From assembly GCA_013792055.1 (NCBI GenBank), contig VMSQ01000072.1:1-32044 (forward strand): a stretch of 32,044 bases of DNA, given 5' to 3'. Below, piece by piece: positions 1 through 10,500 of this stretch; position 1 is the first letter of the stretch; each line of letters opens with the position of its first letter. This DNA is from Desulfobacteraceae bacterium. GTDB lineage: Bacteria > Desulfobacterota > Desulfobacteria > Desulfobacterales > ETH-SRB1. The notes below the pieces were generated by a model. That model ran no database searches. It worked only from the letters and a program-made list of their open reading frames with translations, and was not told where the DNA came from. A program made the translations under genes and the position numbers.

Positions 1-819
1 ACTATCATGGCGGACAGCGGCCAGATAGAGCAGGTCCTGATGAATCTTGCTACAAATGCAAGAGACGCCATGCCGGAAGGCGGGCTGTTAACCATAAGCA
101 CAGAGCTTATGGAATTGGACAGTCATTTTATAAAGACACATTGTTATGATGTTAAGCCTGGCAGGTATTGTCTTATTTCTGTTGCGGATACCGGCATCGG
201 TATGGATGAAAATACAAAAAAAAGAATATTTGAGCCATTTTTTACAACCAAAGAATTGGGAAGGGGCACAGGACTCGGTTTGTCCATAATATACGGGATA
301 ATCACACAGCACGACGGCTTTATAGATGTCTTAAGCAAACCCGGCAAGGGCACAACATTCAAGATATATCTTCCCGTAATCAAATCTTCGATTGAAGAAA
401 CCGAAGCAGATACTCTTCCTCCTCAAAAAGGCGGCACGGAGACAGTGCTTGTGGCAGAAGACGATGAGACAGTGAGAGAAATCATCAAAACCATACTTGA
501 CCGGTTTGGTTATAAGGTCATAGAGGCTGTGGATGGAGAAGATGCCGTTATAAGATTTAAGGAAAATAAAGATAAAATAGATCTTGTTATCCTTGATGTA
601 ATAATGCCGAAAAAGAACGGCAAAATGGCTTATGATGAGATAAAAGAGTTACGCCCTGAAATCAAGGCTATCTTTACAAGCGGATATACTACAGATCTTA
701 TAGATAAAAAAGGGATTCTTGAAGAAGGAATAAACTTTATTCAAAAACCGGTTTCAGCAAATGAGCTTTTGAGAAAGATTAGAGAAGTGCTTGAGGGTGA
801 TGAAAAATCCGCAATATGA
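1..819 (+). CDS. Hybrid sensor histidine kinase, C-terminal part (HATPase_c + receiver domain); gene starts upstream of the window
   Basis: ORF has HATPase motifs (NLATNARDAMPEGG, DTGIGMD, FFTTKELGRGTGLGLSIIYGI) followed by a receiver domain (VLVAEDDETVRE...LVILDVIMPKKNG...FIQKPVS). The listed ATG at 7 is internal to the domain. Confidence 0.93.
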   Translation, partial: TIMADSGQIEQVLMNLATNARDAMPEGGLLTISTELMELDSHFIKTHCYDVKPGRYCLISVADTGIGMDENTKKRIFEPFFTTKELGRGTGLGLSIIYGIITQHDGFIDVLSKPGKGTTFKIYLPVIKSSIEETEADTLPPQKGGTETVLVAEDDETVREIIKTILDRFGYKVIEAVDGEDAVIRFKENKDKIDLVILDVIMPKKNGKMAYDEIKELRPEIKAIFTSGYTTDLIDKKGILEEGINFIQKPVSANELLRKIREVLEGDEKSAI

Positions 820-824
820 ATGCG

Positions 825-2855
825 TCAGATGGTTTCTGGTTGCAGCACAATTGCTGTATGGGTTGGAAGATACAGGCTTATCCAGTTACTATTTTTCCCA
901 TCGGCTTTATTATTAAGGGTAACATGACATTGCTCTTTCATCAATCTACCATGTCCACCATACTCTTCGGCATCGCTATTAAAAATCATGTGGTATTTTC
1001 CCGGCAGTGCTTCAAAACAGTAATTGTTATGTGAGCATGAGGAATGAAAGTTGAAAACAAATAAAAGGCCTGCCCTTGTAAATGCTATAACCTTGTCCTC
1101 AAAATGTTCCCGCAACAGAACCGGCCCTTCAGACTCCAGCAGTCTGAATCGTTTTGCCAGTGATATCATCTCCCGATCAAAACGAGCAAGAAAATGATAT
1201 TTCAGGTTATAATCATCTGCAAGATGCCACTGACGCCGTGCATAGTGATATGACCAGTTGTTTCCTTCACGGGGAAAATCAATCCATTCAGGGTGCCCGA
1301 ATTCATTTCCCATAAAATTGAGATAGCCGTTTCCGGCTGTGGCCAGGGTAATCAGACGGATAAGCTTGTGCAGGGCAATGCCCCTGTCTACTGAAATGCT
1401 CTTATCTTCTGTACTCATATATTTGTACATCTCTGAGCCGATAAGCCTGAATATTAGAGTCTGATCTCCCACAAGTGCCTGGTCGTGAGACTCGGTATAA
1501 CTTATGGTTTTTTCATCCATCCTTCTGTTGTTCAGTTCATACCAAAGGTTGCTCAGAGGCCAGTACTCATCAGCTATATCTTTAACAAGTTTGATCCAGT
1601 AATCAGGAATACCCATTGCAAAGCGGTAGTCAAACCCTACTCCTCCCTTAGACAGGGGAGCAGCCAATCCCGGCATACCGCTTATATCTTCAGCAATAGT
1701 AATGGCATCCGGGCGAACTTCTTTGATAACCTTGTTAGTCAGTGTAAGACAGGTCAGTGCATCTTCATCAACGCTGTCGTCAAAATACTGTTCATATGAA
1801 GTAAAGGCATTCCCCATGCCGTGATGATGATACAGCATGCTGGTAATCCCATCAAATCGAAAGCCGTCAAAATGATACTCATCCAGCCAGAACCTGCAGT
1901 TGGAAAGAAGAAAGTGAAGGACCTGATATTTTCCATAGTCAAAACACCTTGAATCCCAGGCATAGTGATGACCACGAGGCCCCTTGTGAAAGTACTGGTA
2001 TAAAGTGCCGTCGAAACGGCTGAGCCCTTCGACTTCATTTAATACTGAATGTGAATGGATAAGGTCTATGATCACGGTCATTCCAGAGGCATGGGCGGTA
2101 TCAACGAGTTCCTTTAATTCCTCTGGTGTTCCGAACCTTGAAGAAGCAGCAAAAAAGCTGGAAACATGGTATCCAAATGACCCATAGTATGGATGCTCGG
2201 GTATTCCCATAAGCTGAAGAGTATTATAGCCGGCCGCAATTATACGCGGAATAATTTTTGCGGTAAATTCCCGAAAAGAACCAATCTTCTCTTCTTCCTG
2301 CGCCATACCAACATGAGCCTCATAAATAAAAAGTGCTTCAGAAGAACGCCGGAAATCCCTGCATTGCCATTTATATGGAAATGGCGGCGACCAAACCTGA
2401 GCATTAAAAATCAAGGTTTCCGGATCCTGAACCACCCGCCTTGCATAGGCAGGAATACGGTCGCCTTTTCCGCCTTCCCAGTGAATTCGAAGTCGGTATA
2501 GGTCGCCGTGCTTTAAAGTTTCTTCAGGCATATGGATTTCCCATACCGCTTCTTCATTGATACGCTCCAAAGCAAACGCTTTCTTTTCCTGCCACCCTGT
2601 CATATCGCCAATCAGATAAATTGCTGTGGCATTTGGAGCCCACTCCCTGAAGACCCACTCGCCTTCTCTGAAATGCAGGCCAAAGTACTCGTGGCCTGAA
2701 GCAAAATCAGCCAGGCTTATCTTTCCCTGAGTAAGTTTCTCTTCAACTTCTATAACACGCTCAAGCCTTCTTTTAAGAGCTTTCTCATAAGGCCGAAGAT
2801 ATGGGTCATTATCTAAAAGGGCTTGTAAAGTAATGGATTTAGGGGACATGGGCAT
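825..2855 (-). CDS. glgB: 1,4-alpha-glucan branching enzyme, eukaryotic-type GH13
   Basis: Motifs DGFRFDGITSMLYHHHGM, ITIAEDISGMPGL, SYTESHDQALVGDQT resemble eukaryotic GBE1-type branching enzymes. Confidence 0.93.
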   Translation of the reverse strand: MPMSPKSITLQALLDNDPYLRPYEKALKRRLERVIEVEEKLTQGKISLADFASGHEYFGLHFREGEWVFREWAPNATAIYLIGDMTGWQEKKAFALERINEEAVWEIHMPEETLKHGDLYRLRIHWEGGKGDRIPAYARRVVQDPETLIFNAQVWSPPFPYKWQCRDFRRSSEALFIYEAHVGMAQEEEKIGSFREFTAKIIPRIIAAGYNTLQLMGIPEHPYYGSFGYHVSSFFAASSRFGTPEELKELVDTAHASGMTVIIDLIHSHSVLNEVEGLSRFDGTLYQYFHKGPRGHHYAWDSRCFDYGKYQVLHFLLSNCRFWLDEYHFDGFRFDGITSMLYHHHGMGNAFTSYEQYFDDSVDEDALTCLTLTNKVIKEVRPDAITIAEDISGMPGLAAPLSKGGVGFDYRFAMGIPDYWIKLVKDIADEYWPLSNLWYELNNRRMDEKTISYTESHDQALVGDQTLIFRLIGSEMYKYMSTEDKSISVDRGIALHKLIRLITLATAGNGYLNFMGNEFGHPEWIDFPREGNNWSYHYARRQWHLADDYNLKYHFLARFDREMISLAKRFRLLESEGPVLLREHFEDKVIAFTRAGLLFVFNFHSSCSHNNYCFEALPGKYHMIFNSDAEEYGGHGRLMKEQCHVTLNNKADGKNSNWISLYLPTHTAIVLQPETI

Positions 2856-2925
2856 AGTTGCTAACTTAAATAGTTAAATTTCTAAAATGTGAATCACCTT
2901 GTAGAAAATATTTCGAACCATTCGA

Positions 2926-3187
2926 TTGCGGATTTCGGATTTTGGATTGAAGGAATTGAAAAAAATGAACATCCAACGTCCAACATCGAATGTTGAATGA
3001 TGAATGATGAAATCGCTTTGCTCTGCCGGTTTATATATTGGCAGAATACCTTATTCGACGTTCGATGTTCAATGTTCGATGTTCGATGTTCATCTTTTAA
3101 AATAATTTGTGGAGCAAAGCGATACAATAAATCCCCAATCCCCAATCCCCAATCCGCATTCCGCATTCCGCATTCCGCATTCCGCAA
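2926..3187. repeat. Clustered period-7 degenerate tandem repeats (nnGGATT, nATCCAA/TGATGAA, TTCGATG, CCCCAAT, CCGCATT) with partly inverted arrangement
   Basis: Direct reading: GCGGATT-TCGGATT-TTGGATT; CATCCAA-CGTCCAA-CATCGAA-TGTTGAA-TGATGAA-TGATGAA; repeated TTCGATG; CCCCAAT x2-3; CCGCATT x4. Perfect 12-bp inverted pair ATCGCTTTGCTC (3012-3023) / GAGCAAAGCGAT (3112-3123). Confidence 0.9.
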
Positions 3188-3253
3188 TTTTCACTCTAAT
3201 CCTTGGCATACTAATTTATCCAACCTTGTATGCAAGTTTTAGGTCATAAATGA

Positions 3254-4765
3254 TCAATTTATTAGTGGCCGCTTTAACATTTTTTCGTAAAGATCAATGT
3301 ATTTGCGCGCTGTAACCGCATGATTAAAAGAAGCAATACTTTCCGTCATTGCCTTCTCAATCTTCTGTTTTTTAATCTTTTGCGGAAGATTATAAAAAAG
3401 CATCGCCTGCTTGATGGCCCATAATAATCCATTTGAATCAAAGGTTTTGAAAAGAAAACCATTGCCTGTATCATTATCAACATCCATGTGAACCACCGTG
3501 TCATGTATTCCTCCGGTATCATGAGCTACCGGGAGAGATCCATATAAAAGTCCAATCATTTGGGGAAGACCGCAAGGCTCAAAACGTGAAGGCATTAGAA
3601 CAAAATCTGAGGCTCCATAGGCTATTCGTGCCAGACGCTCATCAAAGTCGCAGATAGCAACCCGCTGATGTAAACCGTGAAAATTCACTATATCTCTAAA
3701 ATGTCTTTGAAACTCTCCATTTGCGACAAAGATGATTTCAAGATTCTGCTCCCAGAAAAGCGAAACAACATGATAAAGTATGTCTGATAGTAGCTGGCAA
3801 CCTTTTTGAACTGTATCGAGACGAGAAGGCCAGAAAAATATTGGTGCATTTACATCCTGAATTAGCCCCAACATTTTTTGTATGGAGCGCTTGTTTTCTT
3901 GTTTGCCGATATAATGATTCTTTGAGGTATACTGACTAACCAGGGCTTCGTCGGTTGAAGGATTAAAAGATGGGTCCGGAGCATTCAGTATCCCTGCTGC
4001 ACATCCGGCATAAAATTTATTCGCCAGCTCCCTTTGAAGGCGCCCTTCAATAAAATAATGTAATCCATCCACGACCTCCTTCAAAAAGGTCGGGCTTACT
4101 GTATTTACAAAGTGAGCGGCAAAAATTCCACTTGCAAGAAAATCAATGATAGAAGACCCTCTGGTTGCCTCATAACTGCCGGAACAATAATCATAAAAAA
4201 GATATTGCCAGAAAGATGCGGCATCAATACCCTTGTCCTCAATATCAAACAGAGGACTATTTACGGTGTAAATATTGTGTACAGTAAAAAGACAGGGGAT
4301 GCCCAATTGCCTTGCCATGGCAGGAATAAGGCCTGTCATCCAGTCATTACAATGGATAAGATCCGGCTGAACATTGGGAATAATATTGTTAATAACCTCT
4401 CGCTGAAATGCCAGAGCAATTTTCGAATTTTCCCACTCATAACCGGAATAGATTCGGTCAATGTAGAAAAAAGCTCTGTCTTCGGCCAGATGAATCCTTT
4501 CATTGGGCATTTTTTTTCGAATGGTATTCAGCTCTTTCCCTAAAATTAAAGCGTTTTGGGCATTGAATATTTCACGATAATCAGGAATAGCCACATGCAC
4601 ATCAGCCCCCTGGTCAAAAAGGGCGCTGATTAATGCAGCAGATACATCCGCCAGTCCACCCGCCTTTGCGACAAGATAATTCGCAACATTGCCCATCCCC
4701 TTTGGCAGATAGGTTACTTCCGGGGTAACTATAAGAATACGCGGATTAGCTGAAGCCTTTTTCAT
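3254..4765 (-). CDS. glgA: Glycogen synthase (GT5)
   Basis: KAGGLADVSAAL, HCNDWMTGLIP, FTVHNI, MPSRFEPCGLPQMIGLLYGSLPVAHDTGGIHDTV motifs. Confidence 0.9.
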   Translation of the reverse strand: MKKASANPRILIVTPEVTYLPKGMGNVANYLVAKAGGLADVSAALISALFDQGADVHVAIPDYREIFNAQNALILGKELNTIRKKMPNERIHLAEDRAFFYIDRIYSGYEWENSKIALAFQREVINNIIPNVQPDLIHCNDWMTGLIPAMARQLGIPCLFTVHNIYTVNSPLFDIEDKGIDAASFWQYLFYDYCSGSYEATRGSSIIDFLASGIFAAHFVNTVSPTFLKEVVDGLHYFIEGRLQRELANKFYAGCAAGILNAPDPSFNPSTDEALVSQYTSKNHYIGKQENKRSIQKMLGLIQDVNAPIFFWPSRLDTVQKGCQLLSDILYHVVSLFWEQNLEIIFVANGEFQRHFRDIVNFHGLHQRVAICDFDERLARIAYGASDFVLMPSRFEPCGLPQMIGLLYGSLPVAHDTGGIHDTVVHMDVDNDTGNGFLFKTFDSNGLLWAIKQAMLFYNLPQKIKKQKIEKAMTESIASFNHAVTARKYIDLYEKMLKRPLIN

Positions 4766-4770
4766 TTACT

Positions 4771-7335
4771 TTAGTCCTTTAAAGCCCAGGCAATTAAGCC
4801 TGGAGCATGTTTTATCCAGTCATCTCCCTTTGATATTATCCTGGCAGTAAAACCATATCTGCCTGCAACACCACAGGGTACTTTGCAGTTATAAAGGTAT
4901 TCTCCCCCGCCCCGGTTTTCAAGCACCTTCATCTGGACAACATTGGTTTCAGAAAGCTCATCCAAAGATTTTAATGCGCCGTATACCAGATGCACTTCGA
5001 GTTCTTCCGGACTAAGTTCACCCATATTCACAACGACATCAACATTAAAGGAGTCTCCCACAGAGAATGGGCCTTTTTCATCTCCGACAGGATCCCCCAC
5101 TCTGATACTACTCCAGAATTTACGGAGTTTTTCACGTTGTGCGGCTATTTCCCTGGCTTCTTTAGCATCGTTCTCCAAAAGGTCATCCAACCTTTTTATA
5201 GCTGGAATATAAAAACGATCTCTATATTCGCTTACCATTCTCAGGCTGCAAAAATTTTCCATAGCCATCTTAATCGACTCTTTCATCATTTTAACCCATC
5301 TGGCTGGACAGGCTCCGTTCTTTCTTTCATAAAAAGCTGGGATAACATCGTTTTCAAGGATATTATATAGGGCCTGAGCCTCAACAGAATCCTGGTATTC
5401 GGGATCAGAATATTCCTCCGTACCGCCGATACACCAGCCTCTCTCAATTTCCTCAGAATATCCTTCGCACCACCACCCGTCCAGAACGCTTAAGTTAAGG
5501 GCACCATTGATAGCTGCTTTCATGCCCGACGTGCCACATGCCTCAAAAGGGCGCCTGGGAGTGTTCAGCCATACATCAGCTCCCTGTACCAAAAGCCCAG
5601 CCAAGTGCATATCGTAGTCTTCAAGAAAAATAAATCTATGTCGAACACTGGGTCTGCTGGAAAACTTGATAATTTTTTTAATAAGCTCCTTTCCCTCATT
5701 ATCCTTAGGATGCGCCTTGCCTGCAAAAATGAACTGAACCGGCCGAGTCTTTGAATTAATGATCGCTTCCAATCGCTCAGTGTCTTTGAGCAAAAGGGTT
5801 GCACGTTTATAAGATGCGAATCGGCGAGCAAACCCAATAGTAAGGATATCATGATCCAGTACAGATTCAACATCTTGCATTACTGATTTTGGTGCATTGC
5901 GCCGTCCATACTGCTTCGCCATCAGATCCCGACAAGCGCCTATTAGACGGGAGCGATTCATTTCATGAGCACGCCAGAGCTCCTCGTCGTATATTGCGCC
6001 AATCCGTCTAACAATATTCTGAGCGCGCGATTTCATAAACCAGTCAGGACCTATATATCGCTCAAAAAGCATTGTATATTCATGAGAAAGAAAAGTCTGA
6101 AGATGCACTCCATTTGTAATATAAGTGATAGGGACTTCCGCTTTAGCCCTTTTCGGCCAGATAAACGACCACATTTTTCGCACAGTATCCCCATGCAATT
6201 TGCTGACACCATTACAGTATTGTGCCATACGAATACCCAGAACAAACATGGAAAAAGGCTCATTAGGATCTGCACCAATCGGCTTTCCCCAGGACAGAAT
6301 TTCATCTTCTGTAGTATTCAGGCTTTTGCACAAAGGACGGATAAAAGGTCTCACGATATCATTGGGGAACTCATCGTAACCGGCAGCCACAGGTGTATGA
6401 GTGGTAAAAACTGTGGTTCTTGGAATAATTTCAAGGGCTGTTTTAAGATCAACATTATATCTCTTTATAAATTGAGAGATCCTTTCAATGCTGGAAAATG
6501 CTGAATGCCCTTCGTTCATATGACATACTGCGGGAAATATTCCTATGGCTTCGAGAGCTCGCATCCCTCCGATACCCAGGAGCACCTCCTGAATCAGTCT
6601 CACCTTTTGGCCATCAGCATAAAGTCTTGAGGTAATGTCCCGAATTTCCTGTGAATTTTCCGGAATATTGGTATCAAGCAGATAAAGGGGAACGCAGCCG
6701 ACCATGATTTTCCAGACAATAACATGGAATTCGCCATCAGGTCCGGTTAAAGATATTTTTATTTCCTTTCCTGAAGAATCGCAAACTCTTTCCAATGGTA
6801 TATTGTAAAGATCTGTCTCATGATATATCTCCTGCTGTATTCCATCCTGATTGAGATACTGGCGGAAATAGCCCTGTCTATAAAGGAGTCCGACTCCAAC
6901 CAGGGGAAAAGCCAGATTAGAAGAAGCCTTAAGAAAGTCGCCTGCAAGGATACCCAGGCCTCCGGCAAAAAAAGGAAGGCTTTCGTGGATTCCATACTCC
7001 ATAGAAAAATAGGCAATAACTCCATCTTTGCCGAAAGGAGTACCTGCCAGATTAACATTAGCGCTGACACGGCTTCCAAATTTTTCTTTAACCTGCCCCT
7101 GGTGTGCCAGGAAACTGTCATCCTTTGCCAGTTCCTCAAACCGTTCCTGTGAAATGCGGGATAAAAATACAATAGGATTCCGTTCTGAATTCTCCCATAA
7201 CCTCGGATCAATGCGGCGAAAAAGCTCAACCGCATGCGGCTTCCAGCTCCACCAGAGGTTCTGTGATAACTCTTCTAAAAAAGACAGGGATTCAGGTATC
7301 TTTGGATAAACCTGAAAGATTTTCAAATGACTCAT
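4771..7335 (-). CDS. glgP: Alpha-glucan phosphorylase (Thermotoga/archaeal-type GT35)
   Basis: N-terminal SFLEELSQNLWWSWKPHAVELFRRIDP, then YFSMEYGIHESLPFFAGGLGILAGD, CHMNEGHSAF, FAGKAHPKD, NTPRRPFEACGTSGMKAAINGALNLSVLDGWW. Confidence 0.93.
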   Translation of the reverse strand: MSHLKIFQVYPKIPESLSFLEELSQNLWWSWKPHAVELFRRIDPRLWENSERNPIVFLSRISQERFEELAKDDSFLAHQGQVKEKFGSRVSANVNLAGTPFGKDGVIAYFSMEYGIHESLPFFAGGLGILAGDFLKASSNLAFPLVGVGLLYRQGYFRQYLNQDGIQQEIYHETDLYNIPLERVCDSSGKEIKISLTGPDGEFHVIVWKIMVGCVPLYLLDTNIPENSQEIRDITSRLYADGQKVRLIQEVLLGIGGMRALEAIGIFPAVCHMNEGHSAFSSIERISQFIKRYNVDLKTALEIIPRTTVFTTHTPVAAGYDEFPNDIVRPFIRPLCKSLNTTEDEILSWGKPIGADPNEPFSMFVLGIRMAQYCNGVSKLHGDTVRKMWSFIWPKRAKAEVPITYITNGVHLQTFLSHEYTMLFERYIGPDWFMKSRAQNIVRRIGAIYDEELWRAHEMNRSRLIGACRDLMAKQYGRRNAPKSVMQDVESVLDHDILTIGFARRFASYKRATLLLKDTERLEAIINSKTRPVQFIFAGKAHPKDNEGKELIKKIIKFSSRPSVRHRFIFLEDYDMHLAGLLVQGADVWLNTPRRPFEACGTSGMKAAINGALNLSVLDGWWCEGYSEEIERGWCIGGTEEYSDPEYQDSVEAQALYNILENDVIPAFYERKNGACPARWVKMMKESIKMAMENFCSLRMVSEYRDRFYIPAIKRLDDLLENDAKEAREIAAQREKLRKFWSSIRVGDPVGDEKGPFSVGDSFNVDVVVNMGELSPEELEVHLVYGALKSLDELSETNVVQMKVLENRGGGEYLYNCKVPCGVAGRYGFTARIISKGDDWIKHAPGLIAWALKD

Positions 7336-7354
7336 TTATTATATCCTTTATAAT

Positions 7355-7472
7355 CTCTTTGCTCTTTGCTCTTTGCTCTTTGCTCTTTGCTCTTTGCTCT
7401 TAGCTCTTAGCTCTTTGCTCTTAGCTCTTAGCTCTTAGCTCTTTGCTCTTTGCTCTTTGCTCTTTGCTCTTT
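7355..7472. repeat. Heptamer tandem array CTCTT(T/A)G, about 17 units, between the debranching enzyme and glgP
   Basis: Direct reading of (ctctttg)n with interspersed ctcttag units, exact period 7. Confidence 0.95.
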
Positions 7473-7508
7473 TAAATTATATCGCTTTTTCTAATATCTT
7501 GTAAATAT

Positions 7509-10500
7509 TTATTCAAGCTTTTTAATATTAACCCAGACCCTCAACAATTCACTTGCTCCCCAGGCCTGCGCATCACATCCACGTTGCGTGTGAGGGAAAT
7601 TTCCATCAAGAATCTCCGGGACATGTCCGGCGCAACCCTGCTCAATAATACGCGAGCTGCTGGAAAGCCAGGAAAGCGCTGTATCCTTTCCTTCAGCCCC
7701 ATATGTTTTAACCCATGCCTCGCAAAAACAAGGGAAAAGCCAGGTCCAGGCAGTACCATTATGGTATGCCGGCTTTCGACTGGTATTTTCGTCCCCTTTG
7801 TAGCTTCCCTGATAAGGATTATTGGGGTCATTTATAATTTTATTGTTATGCATTACAGGCAAAGGACGGCTAACCGGGCGGTCGGCAAGGCTTCGAATAG
7901 CGCCGGGCACAAGAAGTTCTTCACATGAAGATAAGATATTCCGGCAAACCATGTTATCTGAAACTGCTCCCAGTGTAATAGCTAAAAGCTGATTTGGACG
8001 AAGTGCATCATCAGGTTCTGATTGTCTGGGTATTTCTCCAGCTCTGAAGTGAAGGCAGTCGGACAGATATCCTTTATCTTTGATCAAAAATAATTCAAGG
8101 ATTGAAGACTGAACCTTTTTTGCCATATCTTTCCATTTTTTTCCCGCTTTCCCTGAATCAATCTGAGATAGAAATGTTAGAGCAAAAAACCAGAGTGCCT
8201 GTATCTCAACTGGATAACCTTCCCGTGGTGTTCCTGCAGGATGGTTTGTATCCATCCATGTAAAATGAGCCGGGCTGAAAATCAGGCACGACTCAGGATC
8301 CATTTTAATGCCATTGGAAGTGCCTTCCATATAGGAGTTAATAATTGAAAAAAGTATTTGGCGTATTGTTTTTTTCCCGCACTTTAAGCTGAGAAATTTT
8401 TTGTTTCCTTTAATATTGACAAGGTCGGAACATGCCACGAAAAACCAAAGCGGGGCATCGGAAGTGTCACGGTTGCCGGCATCATCTCCATGGATCATGT
8501 TGGGAATTGTGCCTCCTTCCTCAAACTGTCCGAACTGCCTCAATATTGAACGTGCTTCTTCAGTTCTGCCGGCAGCAATTAAACCTCTGGCAAAAATTAA
8601 AGAATCGCGTCCCCAGTCAAGAAACCATGGATATCCTGCGATTACGGTATGTAATGAGCCTCTTTTAACGACATAATGATCCATTGCTTTATTTAAGGCT
8701 TCGTCCATATCGCAACATTCATCAGCTTTTAATAGAGATGCCTCAATTTGAGGTATAAGGCTGCTTTGCGGTAAAGTGCTTTTATCTTGTCTGCCATAGA
8801 TATGCGCTGTCAATTCAACTGACTGGTTCCCTTTCAAAAGTGTCGAAAAATAACCGGGGCTAAACAGATCTGAGTCGGGATCCAGACCTCTCTCAGCATC
8901 AATGTTTCGGTACACCATATATTGCCACTCGGGCTCCCAGTCAAAACTGCCTTCAGAAATCCTGATGGAAAGATTATGTTCTTGTTCCGGCGAAAAAGTA
9001 AAACCCTGTGGATATACTTTAAAGGATTTACGCCAGGAATGTTCCGGGCCGGTATATGCTTTAGTCGGCTCGTGGAAATTACGGTTTTCAACGTCAGGCC
9101 GAAGAATAAGCTTTACCTTCTGCTGATCCCCAAGCCTGCCGTCCTGTCCATTTGACGGGTGTCGGGAAAATACAATACTTAAACCATTTTCACTCTTCAT
9201 CATCTCAATCCCTATTGTAAAAAGGACATGTTCGCCCTGACCGGAAGGAATATGGTAACGCCATATTCCTTTTGACTTGTAATCAAATTCAAAGGAATCG
9301 AGGCAGTGAACACCAATATCCTGTGAATAACCTTGAAACACAAGCCATGCACGACATCTGGTAAACATAATCCATCGGTCTTCGGGATATTTAGAATTAA
9401 TATTTGCAGCAATAAGAGCGTCATAACGGCTGCTTAGCTCTCCCCATGCAAAACGTGACCGGGACATTCCGCCCTTGCCGTTTGTGCCAAGCATAATATG
9501 TGGCTTCCCAAGTAATTCAGAACGGTAATATTTTCTTTTTACTTTTGCGTTTTCTGCATTGGGCAGGAAAAGAAGCGGTGCATCGAAATGTTTGCATTTG
9601 CCATTGTTATAAAATGAAACTCTAAGTGTTCGAGAGTAAAGCCCTTCCGGTTCAGCTAATGGAGAAAAAAGGGAAAAAAACGATCCGTCAGCCTGCTGCC
9701 GGCTGTCTTCATTAGCCAGACATTCCTCTTTATTCATAATACGGGCGCGAAAAGAACCGGGAGCCCTCACAATAAGAAAATGCCCCGGCGGTATCATCAC
9801 TTCACGCCTGACATCTTTAGGCCATTGCCAGGTAATAACCCGCGGCTCATCGCTGAACGGATTCAGCTTTTTACAAAAATTAATCGGATCTTTTTCAAGA
9901 TGCTCAGCAGCTTCTTCCGGATCAAAATTTCCAATATCACTTACGCCTTTATAAAATTTAAACACGTCGAGGGCTTTTGCGCGCAAGCGCTGTTTTTTTA
10001 TTTGCTCGGGAATAATAAAAAAAACTTCGTTATCTTCCATGCCCTTCTCAACCAACTCCAAATCGCTATTGTCTTCGGAAAGGCAGAATACTGTGCCGGG
10101 TCCAAGAGAACATGTAAAATTCTTGCTCATTTTGTTTACATCAATTTTTTCTCCGGTAAGAAGATCTACAAAAGCTGAGCCTTCCATTCCTGTTTCATGC
10201 GGATTCCATTTCGCTAAAGTCTGGCTCTCGTCATCAAGGTTTGCAATTATAAGAAGTTTCTTCCCTGTAGGAATGTTGTGGCGCAACAAGACGATATTGT
10301 TTCCCTTACCATGCTGTATTAATTTCAGGTTAGTTCTGTCAAAAAAGGCTGGATGAGTTCTTAACAGGGAATTGAGACGACGGATATGTTCCACCTGGTT
10401 TTTTTCTGCACCCCAGTTAAGAGAAGGTGAACCGTGTACTTTTATTTTTTCTGTAGCATACCACTCAACTCCATTTGCAAAGGCAAATCCACCTTTATCC

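Noticed and set aside
817-827. Convergent stops 5 bp apart between the kinase and glgB
   Set aside because: Tight packing without a terminator, but nothing else supports a special feature.
2894-3242. ORFs translating to MRNAECGMRNADWG... and ...VRCSMFDVRCSSF...
   Set aside because: Translations of heptamer tandem repeats; no independent evidence of coding.
6759-7235. 158-aa minus-strand ORF
   Set aside because: Alternative frame within glgP; no motif.
7355-7472. Possible CRISPR array
   Set aside because: Direct 7-bp tandem units with no spacers; not CRISPR. No CRISPR array seen elsewhere.
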